Below are positions 7,587-15,640 of a DNA stretch of 64,000 nt, piece after piece. The position numbers and the translations under genes were made by a program. Positions within the stretch are counted from its first letter, which is position 1. Each line of letters opens with the position of its first letter. This DNA is from Streptomyces sp. CC0208 (GTDB taxonomy: Bacteria > Actinomycetota > Actinomycetes > Streptomycetales > Streptomycetaceae), in contig NZ_CP031969.1 in assembly GCF_003443735.1 (NCBI RefSeq), positions 2,232,001-2,296,000 on the forward strand, written 5' to 3'. The notes under the pieces were generated by a model. The model worked only from the letters and a program-made list of their open reading frames with translations. It had not been told where the DNA came from and searched no databases.

Positions 7587-8678
7587 ATGCCTGATGGCGC
7601 GATATCCGTAGCCAAACGGTTTGATGAGGTTCGTTCCGTTCTGGACCCGGTCCAGGAACCATCTGACCGCACCACCGTGGCCCACCCTGCACGAGACACG
7701 GGTCTGCTTGCCGGGCAGCCCCCAGCGATCCCCTCCGACCACACTGCCGTACAGCCCGCGTACCAGACCGTCGCCCCGGTTCTTTTGCCGGCCGGCCGGG
7801 CCACGGGCGAGCTCTGCCACCGCCCGGATCCGGAGGATCGTTTCCCCGTCGACTGGCTGCGCCTTTCCGAGCACCGCTTCCTGGTCTCGGTGAACTGGCC
7901 CGCCGCACACCGCTTCTTCGCCCCGCTGCCCGACGGGCGTCAGGATCCGCTGCTCGTCGCCGAGACCACCCGGCAGGCGACGATGATGCTGGCTCACGCC
8001 GAGTTCGGAGTCCCGATCGGCGACCAGTTCGTGATGCGCGAGCTCGGATACCGCATCGAGACCCCGGACTTCACCGTGGACAACGCCTCAGGCGCGATCG
8101 AGGTCGTGGTCGAGTGCTCCGACGTCCAGCTGCGCGCCGGCCGTCTCGTCGGCATGCGGGTCGACCTGCGTTTCCAGCGCCTGGACCAGGTGCTCGCCAC
8201 CAGCATGGGCATCCTGGTCTGCACCTCGGCCCGCGTCTACCGCAGACTCCGCGGCGAGCGGATGTCCGCCCCGAGCCGCCCGGTGCCGCTGCTCGCCGCC
8301 GTCACCCCGCACGAGACCGGTCGCGTCGACCGCAAGGACGTCGTCCTCGCCCTGTCCAAGCACCGCCCCGGCTGGCGGCTCCGCCTGGACACCACGCACC
8401 CCACTCTCTTCGCCCGCCCGAACGACCACGTCCCCGGCATGGTGCTCCTGGAAGCCGCACGGCAGGCGGCCACCGCACTCACGCCCGGGCACGACTTCCA
8501 CCCCGTGTCGATGCGGATCTCCTTCGACAAGTACTGCGAACTGACAGAGCCCTGCTGGATCCTGGCGCGGCACGACGTATGCCCGGAGCAAGGAGCGGTG
8601 CTGCGTGTGCAGGGCGTGCAGCAGGAGGAGCCCGTCTTCACCGCGATCCTGGGCGGCGCCGTACGGGAAAGCAGATGA
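7587..8678 (+). CDS. AfsA-type gamma-butyrolactone/butenolide synthase
   Basis: A 363-residue AfsA-family enzyme. The family condenses a beta-ketoacyl thioester with dihydroxyacetone phosphate to start signal synthesis. Two hot-dog-like AfsA repeats are visible: one around residues 105-215 (LVAETTRQATMMLAHAEFG) and one around 255-355 (PGMVLLEAARQAATALTPGH). Both carry the conserved E-x2-RQA core. The ATG at 7587 follows AGGGGG at good spacing; an in-frame ATG at 7563 is possible. The stop overlaps the next gene as ATGA, so synthase and reductase are co-translated. It corresponds to ScbA/JadW1-type genes. Confidence 0.92.
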   Translation: MPDGAISVAKRFDEVRSVLDPVQEPSDRTTVAHPARDTGLLAGQPPAIPSDHTAVQPAYQTVAPVLLPAGRATGELCHRPDPEDRFPVDWLRLSEHRFLVSVNWPAAHRFFAPLPDGRQDPLLVAETTRQATMMLAHAEFGVPIGDQFVMRELGYRIETPDFTVDNASGAIEVVVECSDVQLRAGRLVGMRVDLRFQRLDQVLATSMGILVCTSARVYRRLRGERMSAPSRPVPLLAAVTPHETGRVDRKDVVLALSKHRPGWRLRLDTTHPTLFARPNDHVPGMVLLEAARQAATALTPGHDFHPVSMRISFDKYCELTEPCWILARHDVCPEQGAVLRVQGVQQEEPVFTAILGGAVRESR

Positions 8679-9715
8679 GCCGGCACGTCCTGGTGACGGG
8701 CGCCGGCGGTTTCGTCGGCGGACACGCGGTCGCCGCGGCCCGCGCCGCGGGGGACATCCGGTTGCGACTGCTGGTCCGCACACGGCCGCCCGCTGCTCCC
8801 CCGCCGGCAGCCGACGGTCCGCCGCTCCCGGGTGGTGTACCGATCGAGTACGTACGGGGCGATCTCACCGATCCCGACTCGCTGCGCGGTGTCTGCGACG
8901 GCGTCGACGCGGTCGTCCACTGCGCCGCCCAGGTCGGCGGCGACCCCCGGCTGCTGCTGCGGGTCAACGACCTGGGCACGGCCGCCCTGGTCGAGGAGGC
9001 CCGGCGGGCCGGGGTCGAACGGTTCGTGTACCTGAGCACCGCGGCGGTGCACGGCCGGGGCCCGTTCAGCGGGGTGCGGCCCGGCCAGGTGCCGATCGCG
9101 CCGGTGTCGGACACCAGCCGGACCAGGGCGGCGGCCGAGCGCCACGTCCTCGCGGTGGGCGGCACGGTCCTTCGCCCTCATCTGGTCTACGGGGCGGGGG
9201 ACCGCTGGGTGGTACCCGGCGTCCTGACGTTGCTGCGTGCGCTCGGCGGCCGGCCGGAGGGGCGCCTCGGACGGCAGTCGATGATCGACGCCGCCACGTT
9301 GGGGAATGTACTGCTTTCGGCCGCGCTGGCACCGACGGTCGGCGCGGGGCGGGTCCACTTCGTCGCCCACCCCGATCCCGTGCCTGGTGACCAGCTGCTC
9401 ACGGCGGTCGCCCACACATACGGTCTCCTTCCGGAGGCCGTACCCGGCATCGCGGTCGACACCGCCCGCGCCCGACTCCGCGAGCACGCGCTCGCCCGGC
9501 ATCACCTCGAACTGCTGGCAGCGGACCACTGGTTCACGGACGACGCGGTCTGGGCCGACCTCGGCTGCGATCCCGGAGCGGGGTTCGCCGAGCGGTTCCC
9601 CCGCTACGCCGACCGGTACCGGAACGCGCGCCCGGTACCGGATCCGGCGACGGGTCCGACTCACCGCACCTCCGAGGCCGCCACCTTCGTGCCGACCGCG
9701 TCCTCCGGGTCGTAG
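8675..9715 (+). CDS. NAD(P)-dependent epimerase/reductase of GBL pathway (JadW2/SrrG-like position)
   Basis: A 346-residue extended short-chain dehydrogenase. The Rossmann motif VTGAGGFVGGHA lies at the N-terminus, VVHCAAQVGG near residue 75, and a catalytic Ser in YLSTAAVHG near residue 118. The usual YxxxK motif is not clearly preserved (TSRTRAAAERH replaces it), so the chemistry may differ. It overlaps the afsA-type gene by four bases, and an NAD-dependent epimerase commonly follows afsA homologues in butenolide loci. A role in tailoring the butenolide is therefore likely. Its 3' end overlaps the convergent TetR gene by 55 bp. Confidence 0.8.
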   Translation: MSRHVLVTGAGGFVGGHAVAAARAAGDIRLRLLVRTRPPAAPPPAADGPPLPGGVPIEYVRGDLTDPDSLRGVCDGVDAVVHCAAQVGGDPRLLLRVNDLGTAALVEEARRAGVERFVYLSTAAVHGRGPFSGVRPGQVPIAPVSDTSRTRAAAERHVLAVGGTVLRPHLVYGAGDRWVVPGVLTLLRALGGRPEGRLGRQSMIDAATLGNVLLSAALAPTVGAGRVHFVAHPDPVPGDQLLTAVAHTYGLLPEAVPGIAVDTARARLREHALARHHLELLAADHWFTDDAVWADLGCDPGAGFAERFPRYADRYRNARPVPDPATGPTHRTSEAATFVPTASSGS

Positions 9716-10377
9716 GGCAGATAACGCGAGGCGGTCACCGCGTAGTCGACCACCTCGTCCGTTCCGCCGGGGTTCAGTCCGCCGAGTACGTCCGGCGCGG
9801 CGAGCCCCGGCAGGAAGCCCTGCCAGAACCCGGTGAAGGCCATCCGGATCCGGTCGCCCTCTCCCCCCTTGATCAGCACGCAGATGCCCGTCGTGGCGGC
9901 GACGATGGCGCAGGTCATCGCCTGGGACTGGACGTGCGCCGCGAGCCTGCCCTCCTGGCGTGCGCGGTCCAGCAGACGCTTGACGCAGGCGTGCCATGCC
10001 TGGATGAACTGCTCCCGCCCCTTGCGGGACCGGTCGTTGTCCAGTCGCAGCCCCGCCCTCGACACCACGTCCCAGGTCAGCAGCCGGCCCAGGGTGTGTG
10101 AGATGTCGGTGAGGGCCTGCAACGGCTCGGAGTTCTTCTCGTACGCGAGGCGTGCGGCGCGCCACAACGTGCCGCGCGCCTCGTGTACGACCGCCTGGGC
10201 CAGGTCCTCCTTGTTCGCGAAGTGAAAGTGCAGCGCGCCCGTGCTCATGTTGGCCCGCGCGCTGATGTCGAACAGCCTGGCGGAGGCGTAGTCGTCGCGG
10301 TCGAAGACCTCCGCCGCCGACTTGAGCATCAGCCGTCGGGTGCGCATCGCCCTGTCCTGCTGTAGTCCCACCTGCAT
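9661..10377 (-). CDS. TetR-family (pseudo) gamma-butyrolactone receptor, JadR2-like
   Basis: A 238-residue regulator with an ArpA-like helix-turn-helix (TRRLMLKSAAEVFDRDDYASA, DISARANMSTGALHFHFANKEDL) and a divergent ligand domain ending in GGEGDRIRMAFTGFWQGFLPG. The start at 10377 has AAAGGA just upstream; an upstream ATG at 10389 is less well placed. Position next to the divergent JadR1-like activator gene reproduces the jadR2-jadR1 pair, where JadR2 is a pseudo-receptor that represses jadR1 and can respond to antibiotics. The gene's 3' end is antisense to the last 55 bp of the epimerase gene. Confidence 0.85.
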   Translation of the reverse strand: MQVGLQQDRAMRTRRLMLKSAAEVFDRDDYASARLFDISARANMSTGALHFHFANKEDLAQAVVHEARGTLWRAARLAYEKNSEPLQALTDISHTLGRLLTWDVVSRAGLRLDNDRSRKGREQFIQAWHACVKRLLDRARQEGRLAAHVQSQAMTCAIVAATTGICVLIKGGEGDRIRMAFTGFWQGFLPGLAAPDVLGGLNPGGTDEVVDYAVTASRYLPYDPEDAVGTKVAASEVR

Positions 10378-10400
10378 GAATCCTTTCATCCCCAGCCGGG

Positions 10401-10422
10401 AAACAGACCTTACGTTCTGTTT
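10401..10422. promoter_or_regulatory. ARE-like palindrome upstream of JadR2-like gene
   Basis: A perfect seven-base inverted repeat AAACAGA-N8-TCTGTTT lies 24 bp upstream of the 10377 start. Its 22-bp span and A-rich outer ends fit operators of ArpA-type TetR regulators, so it is a candidate autoregulatory site. The assignment rests on symmetry and position. Confidence 0.6.
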
Positions 10423-10837
10423 GGGTGTCCCGGGTGTCCCTTCGGGGGAGAGCCGGTCCCACCGGCAGCCCTCGTTTGGTGTCGACACACCGTCAGTACC
10501 CCCCAGAAGACCACACTTTTCCCCCTCGTGACCAGGGAGGGAAAGAAGCGAGAACAGGGGGCCGGCCGTCCGGAAACATCCCGGGCCATGTACCACCGCC
10601 ACAGAGGATGTGCAACGCATCGGACGAAACCGACCGTCGGCGTCCGATCTACTGGCCGGTATGACCAGCATGGAGACTCAAAACAAACCGCAGTGGCTGC
10701 CAGTGGTCCTTTGCGCTTGATTCACGATCGAAATTTACTCATTCGCGCGCCCGGCGACTTCGTGCCCGACCACGCTACGCGGCGGAATTGATCGTTCATG
10801 TCAGGGCAATCCCGGCAAACTCGACATCGGCTTTCAC
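10423..10837. other. Gene-free divergent regulatory region between the JadR2-like and JadR1-like genes
   Basis: About 415 bp with no convincing gene. The left part is GC-rich. From about 10680 the sequence is markedly more AT-rich than the surroundings, which is typical of a heavily regulated Streptomyces promoter region. Long leaders for the JadR1-like transcript are possible. No further clear repeats were seen here. Confidence 0.5.
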
Positions 10838-10893
10838 GGTAAGTAACTTTACCTAGTCTTTTTTTGACAAACCGATGAGTAGGTTTTTAGGCT
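10838..10893 (+). promoter_or_regulatory. Candidate promoter and operator of the JadR1-like gene
   Basis: TTGACA at 10864-10869 is followed after 18 bases by TAGGCT (10888-10893), close to the HrdB-type consensus. An inverted repeat GGTAA-N6-TTACC (10838-10853) lies just upstream of the -35. The start codon at 10943 is about 45-50 bp downstream. The whole region is AT-rich compared with its flanks. It is a plausible target for the two TetR-type regulators encoded to the left. Confidence 0.55.
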
Positions 10894-10942
10894 CGACGAG
10901 CCAAGGTGCTCAAGCGGGAACTACGTGTTCAGGGGGAGAGCA

Positions 10943-11674
10943 GTGAGCCAACGCGCAACGAGCAGCACTCTGGAGCTCCGAAAGCCGGTTCCGCCGCAGG
11001 TCCGCAGGACGTCTACGAACTGGCGGGTTCTGGTCGTCGAGAACAACACCGGCGACATGGAAACTCTGGCTACCGGGCTGCGTCGGCACGGCCACCAAGT
11101 CGAGGGAGTGGGCACCGGCAACGCGGCACTGCAGGCCTACCAGGGGGCGGACATCGTCCTGCTGGATCTCGAACTGCCCGATCTGGACGGTCTGGACGTG
11201 TGCCGCTCCATCCGGTCCCTGAGCGACGTGCCCCTCATCGCTGTCACGGGCTGGGGCACGGAGCTGGACCGCGTCCTGGGCCTCCAGGCCGGCGCGGACG
11301 ACTATCTCGTCAAGCCCTACGGCTTCCGGGAACTGGTGGCCCGTATGGACGCCGTCATGCGTCGCTCACGTCCGCAGGTGCACACGGAACAGGTCGTGCT
11401 GCGCGGGCCGTTGCGCATCGACGCCGCCTCGCGCGAGGTCAGCCTGCACGGCCGAGTCGTGGAGGTCACGCGCAAGGAGTTCGATCTGCTCTACCTGCTC
11501 GCCTGCCATCCGGAGACCGTGGTCTCCCGCAAGCGCATCATGCAGCAGGTCTGGGGCGGTTCCTGGTCCCGGCGCACCGTGGACACCCATGTCAGCAGTC
11601 TGCGCGGGAAGTTGGGGGGCAGCGACTGGATCGTCACCGTGCGCGGAGTGGGATTCCGCTTCGGCGGTGGCTGA
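10943..11674 (+). CDS. Atypical OmpR-family activator, JadR1-like
   Basis: A 243-residue regulator with a receiver domain (about 30-145) and an OmpR winged helix (about 150-240; TRKEFDLLYLLACHP, TVDTHVSSLRGKLGG, VTVRGVGFRFGG). The GTG at 10943 has an AGGGGGAGAG ribosome site; an upstream GTG at 10925 lacks one. The receiver keeps the Asp (LLDLELPDLDG) and Lys (LVKPYGF) but the acidic pocket reads VVENN rather than VEDD, so normal phosphorylation is unlikely. It stands directly upstream of the carboxylase gene, as jadR1 stands near jadJ. It is expected to activate the biosynthetic operon and to respond to end product. Confidence 0.9.
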   Translation: MSQRATSSTLELRKPVPPQVRRTSTNWRVLVVENNTGDMETLATGLRRHGHQVEGVGTGNAALQAYQGADIVLLDLELPDLDGLDVCRSIRSLSDVPLIAVTGWGTELDRVLGLQAGADDYLVKPYGFRELVARMDAVMRRSRPQVHTEQVVLRGPLRIDAASREVSLHGRVVEVTRKEFDLLYLLACHPETVVSRKRIMQQVWGGSWSRRTVDTHVSSLRGKLGGSDWIVTVRGVGFRFGGG

Positions 11675-11710
11675 CACCTCACCCGGCGGCCCGTGACGGG
11701 CATCGCCGCC

Positions 11711-11766
11711 GGGCGCAGAAGAAAGGGCGGGCTCCCTGAGTGGAGCCCGCCCTTTCTTCTGCGCCC
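11711..11766 (+). terminator. Terminator with 25-bp perfect stem
   Basis: Positions 11711-11735 and 11742-11766 are perfect reverse complements around a six-base loop (CTGAGT). The hairpin begins 37 bp after the JadR1-like stop and contains short runs of A and T rather than a classical U-tract, as usual in Streptomyces. It should isolate the regulator transcript from the operon starting at 12042. The unusual length may make it work in both directions. Confidence 0.85.
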
Positions 11767-12041
11767 GCACCTTCGCACGTGCTCTCGATCAGCGGTCGGC
11801 TGTTCTTCTCCGGGGGACGGTTCGGCGGGGCTTCTGACCATTTCCTGACACTTGCCTGGCACTGCGCCAACAAAGCCGTAGCCCGTCTGAGGATCTGGTT
11901 CGAAGGCTTAATTGTCGGCTGTTGAAAGCGTCGAGGTCCTACTTGGAGGATGGACAGGTATTCAGGCGCCGCTCCAGAACGGAAATTCCCCGGCCGCGCT
12001 TGATCATCCCAGAATTCCTGCCGATTGAGGAGAGGGCCGTC
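11767..12041 (+). promoter_or_regulatory. Promoter and leader of the polyketide operon with 11-bp direct repeats
   Basis: This gap carries three direct repeats in register: CTGAC at 11834, CTGAC at 11845 and CTGGC at 11856, exactly 11 nt apart (11-mers beginning CTTCTGACC, TTCCTGACA, TGCCTGGCA). They share CCTGAC with the repeats at 3927-3976. A possible -10 (TAGCCC, 11879-11884) follows 18 bases after the last repeat. The region leads into the carboxylase gene at 12042, the first gene of the operon, so it is the best candidate site for the JadR1-like activator. Confidence 0.6.
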
Positions 12042-13814
12042 GTGCGCAAGGTGCTCATCGCCAATCGTGGCGAAATCGCTGTCCGCGTTGCCCGGGCCTG
12101 CCGGGATGCCGGTATCGCGAGCGTGGCCGTGTACGCCGACCCGGACCGGGACGCTCTGCATGTCCGCGCCGCGGATGAGGCGTTCGCCCTGGGCGGTGAC
12201 ACCCCGGCCACCAGCTATCTCGACATCGAGAAGGTCCTGGGCGCCGCGCGGGAGTCGGGTGCGGACGCCGTCCATCCGGGGTACGGCTTCCTCTCGGAGA
12301 ACGCCGAGTTCGCGCAGGCGGTCCTGGACGCGGGCCTGATCTGGATCGGCCCGCCGCCGCAGGCCATCCGCGACCTGGGCGACAAGGTGGCCGCCAGGCA
12401 CATCGCCCAGCGCGCCGGTGCCCCGCTGGTGGCCGGCACCTCCGACCCGGTCTCCGGCGCGGACGAGGTCGTGGCCTTCGCCGAGGAACACGGCCTGCCG
12501 ATCGCCATCAAGGCCGCCTTCGGCGGTGGCGGACGCGGCCTGAAGGTCGCCCGCACCCTCGAAGAGGTCCCCGAGCTGTACGACTCCGCGGTCCGCGAGG
12601 CCGTGGCCGCGTTCGGCCGCGGCGAGTGCTTCGTCGAGCGCTACCTCGACCGCCCCCGGCACGTGGAGACCCAGTGCCTGGCCGACAAGCACGGCAACGT
12701 GGTCGTCGTCTCCACCCGTGACTGCTCGCTCCAGCGCCGCCACCAAAAGCTCGTCGAGGAGGCGCCCGCGCCCTTCCTCTCCGACGAGCAGGTCGCCGAG
12801 CTGTACCGGGCCTCCAAGGCCATCCTCAAGGAGGCCGCCTACGAGGGTGCCGGGACCTGCGAGTTCCTCGTCGGCCAGGACGGCACCATCTCCTTCCTGG
12901 AGGTCAACACCCGCCTGCAGGTCGAGCACCCGGTCACCGAGGAGGTCGCCGGCATCGACCTGGTGCGCGAGATGTTCCGCATCGCCGACGGCGAGGAACT
13001 CGGCTACGGCGACCCCGAACTGCGCGGCCACTCCTTCGAGTTCCGCATCAACGGCGAGGACCCGGGCCGTAACTTCCTGCCCGCCCCCGGCACCGTCACC
13101 ACGTTCGAGGCACCCTCCGGCCCCGGCGTGCGCCTGGACGCTGGCGTGGAGTCCGGCAGCGTGATCGGCCCGGCCTGGGACTCCCTGCTGGCCAAGCTGG
13201 TCGTCACCGGCGCCACCCGCGCACAGGCCCTCCAGCGCGCCGCGCGCGCCCTGGAGGAGTTCCAGGTCGAGGGCATGGCCACCGCCATCCCCTTCCACCG
13301 CAAGGTGGTCACCGACCCGGCCTTCGCCCCCGAACTGACCGGCACCAGCGACCCCTTCACGGTCCACACCCGCTGGATCGAGACCGAGTTCGTCAACGAC
13401 ATCAAGCCCTTCGCGGCCCCGACCGACACCGAGGCCGAGGACGACGCGGACCGCGAGACGATCGTCGTCGAGGTCGGCGGCAAGCGCCTGGAGGTCTCCC
13501 TGCCCTCCTCCCTCGGCATGTCCCTGGCCCGCACCGGCCTCGCCGCCGGCGCCAAACCCAAGCGCCGGGCCGCCAAGAAGTCCGGCCCCGCGGCCTCCGG
13601 CGACACCCTCGCCTCCCCGATGCAGGGCACCATCGTCAAGATCGCCGTCCAGGAAGGCCAAGAGGTCAAAGAAGGCGACCTCATCGTCGTCCTCGAGGCC
13701 ATGAAGATGGAACAGCCCCTCAACGCCCACAAGTCCGGCACGGTCAAGGATCTGTCGGCCGAGGTCGGCGCCTCCCTCACCTCCGGCGCACCCATCTGCG
13801 AAATCAAGGACTGA
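12042..13814 (+). CDS. Acyl-CoA carboxylase alpha subunit (biotin carboxylase + BCCP), JadJ-like
   Basis: A 590-residue protein, the usual length for Streptomyces AccA-type subunits. The biotin carboxylase domain occupies about 1-450 ([13 protein letters not shown] at the start, ATP-grasp [10 protein letters not shown] near 165, [16 protein letters not shown] near 285). The biotin carrier domain is at the C-terminus with the biotinyl lysine in EAMKMEQP. It uses ATP and bicarbonate to carboxylate biotin for a beta subunit, here probably the one at 25389. The GTG at 12042 follows GAGGAGAGGG. It heads the operon and would raise malonyl-CoA supply during polyketide synthesis, as JadJ does for jadomycin. 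Confidence 0.92.
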   Translation: MRKVLIANRGEIAVRVARACRDAGIASVAVYADPDRDALHVRAADEAFALGGDTPATSYLDIEKVLGAARESGADAVHPGYGFLSENAEFAQAVLDAGLIWIGPPPQAIRDLGDKVAARHIAQRAGAPLVAGTSDPVSGADEVVAFAEEHGLPIAIKAAFGGGGRGLKVARTLEEVPELYDSAVREAVAAFGRGECFVERYLDRPRHVETQCLADKHGNVVVVSTRDCSLQRRHQKLVEEAPAPFLSDEQVAELYRASKAILKEAAYEGAGTCEFLVGQDGTISFLEVNTRLQVEHPVTEEVAGIDLVREMFRIADGEELGYGDPELRGHSFEFRINGEDPGRNFLPAPGTVTTFEAPSGPGVRLDAGVESGSVIGPAWDSLLAKLVVTGATRAQALQRAARALEEFQVEGMATAIPFHRKVVTDPAFAPELTGTSDPFTVHTRWIETEFVNDIKPFAAPTDTEAEDDADRETIVVEVGGKRLEVSLPSSLGMSLARTGLAAGAKPKRRAAKKSGPAASGDTLASPMQGTIVKIAVQEGQEVKEGDLIVVLEAMKMEQPLNAHKSGTVKDLSAEVGASLTSGAPICEIKD

Positions 13815-13841
13815 GTACGTCCCCAGGGAGGTGTGACCCAG

Positions 13842-13976
13842 ATGTACTCCGAGACCCATTCCGAGCCGTATGACGGGCACGACGTGCCCATGCCCCAGGC
13901 TCCCGCCTGGCTCCTGGCCGGCGAGGACGACGAGATCGACAGCGACCACCCGCACATCTGCCGGGGCATCGACTGA
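13842..13976 (+). CDS. Unidentified 44-residue acidic protein
   Basis: A short frame between the carboxylase and cyclase genes. The ATG at 13842 is preceded by AGGGAGG (13825-13831), a rather long ten bases upstream; a GTG at 13833 is in frame but too close to it. Nearly every codon ends in G or C, as in real Streptomyces genes. The product is acidic and hydrophilic, rich in Asp, Glu, His and Pro, with a central MPQAPAWLLAGEDDE and a C-terminal HPHICRGID containing its single Cys. No signal peptide or membrane segment. I do not recognise the family. Its fixed place inside the operon suggests a function linked to the carboxylase or the minimal PKS. Confidence 0.65.
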   Translation: MYSETHSEPYDGHDVPMPQAPAWLLAGEDDEIDSDHPHICRGID

Positions 13977-14042
13977 CGGAATTCGACTTCCCTTTCCCGC
14001 TCCCCCACGTCCCACCCACCCTTTTCCAAGGAGAGAGCTCTC

Positions 14043-14372
14043 ATGCACAGCACCTTGATTGTGGCTCGGATGGAACCGGGCTCGGCAGCCGATGTCGCCA
14101 AGTTGTTCGGCGCTTTCGACGAGTCCGAGATGCCGCACCTGATGGGCACTCGACGCCGCCAGCTCTTCCACTACCGAGGTCTCTATTTCCATCTCCAGGA
14201 TTTCGACGCGGACAACGGTGGCGAGCTGATCGAGAAGGCCAAGTCGGACGAGCGTTTCGTGCGCATCAGTGAGGACCTGAAGCCGCACATACAGGCGTAC
14301 GACCCGGCCACCTGGCGATCCCCGGCCGACGCGATGGCCACGCGCTTCTACTCCTGGGAGGCCTCCCGATGA
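14043..14372 (+). CDS. Polyketide cyclase, TcmI/JadI type
   Basis: A 109-residue TcmI-family cyclase, a dimeric ferredoxin-like fold that directs late ring closure of aromatic polyketides. Visible signatures are [32 protein letters not shown] N-terminus, the [17 protein letters not shown] strand pair and the C-terminal [11 protein letters not shown]. The ribosome site AAGGAGAG is well placed. It overlaps the ketosynthase start as ATGA. In jadomycin, the JadI homologue is needed for the angular fourth ring, so this gene points to an angucyclic (benz[a]anthracene) product. Confidence 0.9.
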   Translation: MHSTLIVARMEPGSAADVAKLFGAFDESEMPHLMGTRRRQLFHYRGLYFHLQDFDADNGGELIEKAKSDERFVRISEDLKPHIQAYDPATWRSPADAMATRFYSWEASR

Positions 14373-15640
14373 GCGGCCGTCGAGTCGTCATCACCGGAAT
14401 CGAGGTGCTCGCGCCCGGCGGCGTCGGCAAGGACCACTTCTGGGACCTGCTGAGCGAAGGCCGTACCGCCACGCGGGGGATCACCTTCTTCGACCCGAGC
14501 CCGTTCCGCTCACAGGTCGCCGCGGAGATGGACTTCGATCCGGAGCAGCACGGGCTCGCCCCGCAGGAGATCCGCCGGATGGACCGGGCCGCCCAGTTCG
14601 CGGTGGTCGCGGCGCGCGGCGCGGTCGCGGACAGCGGGATCGACCTCGCCGCCCACGACCCGCACCGGGTGGGTGTCACCATCGGCAGCGCGGTCGGCGC
14701 GACGATGGGTCTGGACGAGGAGTACCGGGTCGTCAGCGACGGTGGCCGGCTGCACCTGGTGGACCACGAGTACGCCGTACCGCATCTGTACAACTACTTC
14801 GTCCCCAGCTCCTTCTCCGCCGAGGTCGCCTGGACGGTCGGCGCCGAGGGTCCCAACACCGTGGTGTCCACCGGCTGCACCTCCGGCATCGACTCGGTCG
14901 GTTACGCGGTCGAGCTGATCCGCGAGGGATCGGCCGACGTGATGATCGCCGGCTCGTCCGACGCGCCGATCTCGCCGATCACCATGGCCTGCTTCGACGC
15001 GATCAAGGCGACGACCCCGCGCAGGGAGGACCCGGAACAGGCCTCACGCCCCTTCGACGGCACCCGCAACGGGTTCGTGCTCGGCGAGGGGTGCGCGGTG
15101 TTCGTCCTGGAGGAGCTGGAGAGCGCCCGGCGGCGCGGAGCGCACGTCTACGCCGAGATCGCCGGCTACGCCACCCGCAGCAACGCGTACCACATGACCG
15201 GTCTGAGGCCGGACGGCGCGGAGATGGCCGAGGCCATCACGGTGGCTCTGGACGAGGCCCGGATGAACGCGGACCGGATCGACTACATCAACGCCCACGG
15301 CTCCGGCACCAAGCAGAACGACCGGCACGAGACGGCCGCCTTCAAGAAGAGCCTGGGCGAGCACGCCTACCGCACTCCCGTGAGCTCCATCAAGTCGATG
15401 GTGGGGCACTCGCTCGGCGCGATCGGCTCGATCGAGATCGCCGCGTCCGCACTGGCCATGGAGCACCACGTGGTGCCGCCCACGGCGAACCTGCACACCC
15501 CCGACCCGGAGTGCGACCTCGACTACGTCCCGGTCACCGCCCGCGAGCAGCTGACCGACGCGGTGCTGACGGTGGGCAGTGGGTTCGGCGGCTTCCAGAG
15601 CGCGATGGTGCTCGCCCGTCCCGAGAGGAGCATGGCATGA
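14369..15640 (+). CDS. Ketosynthase alpha (minimal type II PKS)
   Basis: A 423-residue KS-alpha, the normal length. The active-site Cys170 lies in [11 protein letters not shown]; the catalytic His motifs INAHGSGT and [12 protein letters not shown] are intact. It condenses malonyl units on the ACP with the chain-length factor encoded next. The start overlaps the cyclase stop and the end overlaps the chain-length factor start, both as ATGA, so the minimal PKS is translationally coupled. No malonyl-CoA:ACP transacylase gene is in the cluster, so the housekeeping FabD probably loads the ACP. Confidence 0.97.
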   Translation: MSGRRVVITGIEVLAPGGVGKDHFWDLLSEGRTATRGITFFDPSPFRSQVAAEMDFDPEQHGLAPQEIRRMDRAAQFAVVAARGAVADSGIDLAAHDPHRVGVTIGSAVGATMGLDEEYRVVSDGGRLHLVDHEYAVPHLYNYFVPSSFSAEVAWTVGAEGPNTVVSTGCTSGIDSVGYAVELIREGSADVMIAGSSDAPISPITMACFDAIKATTPRREDPEQASRPFDGTRNGFVLGEGCAVFVLEELESARRRGAHVYAEIAGYATRSNAYHMTGLRPDGAEMAEAITVALDEARMNADRIDYINAHGSGTKQNDRHETAAFKKSLGEHAYRTPVSSIKSMVGHSLGAIGSIEIAASALAMEHHVVPPTANLHTPDPECDLDYVPVTAREQLTDAVLTVGSGFGGFQSAMVLARPERSMA

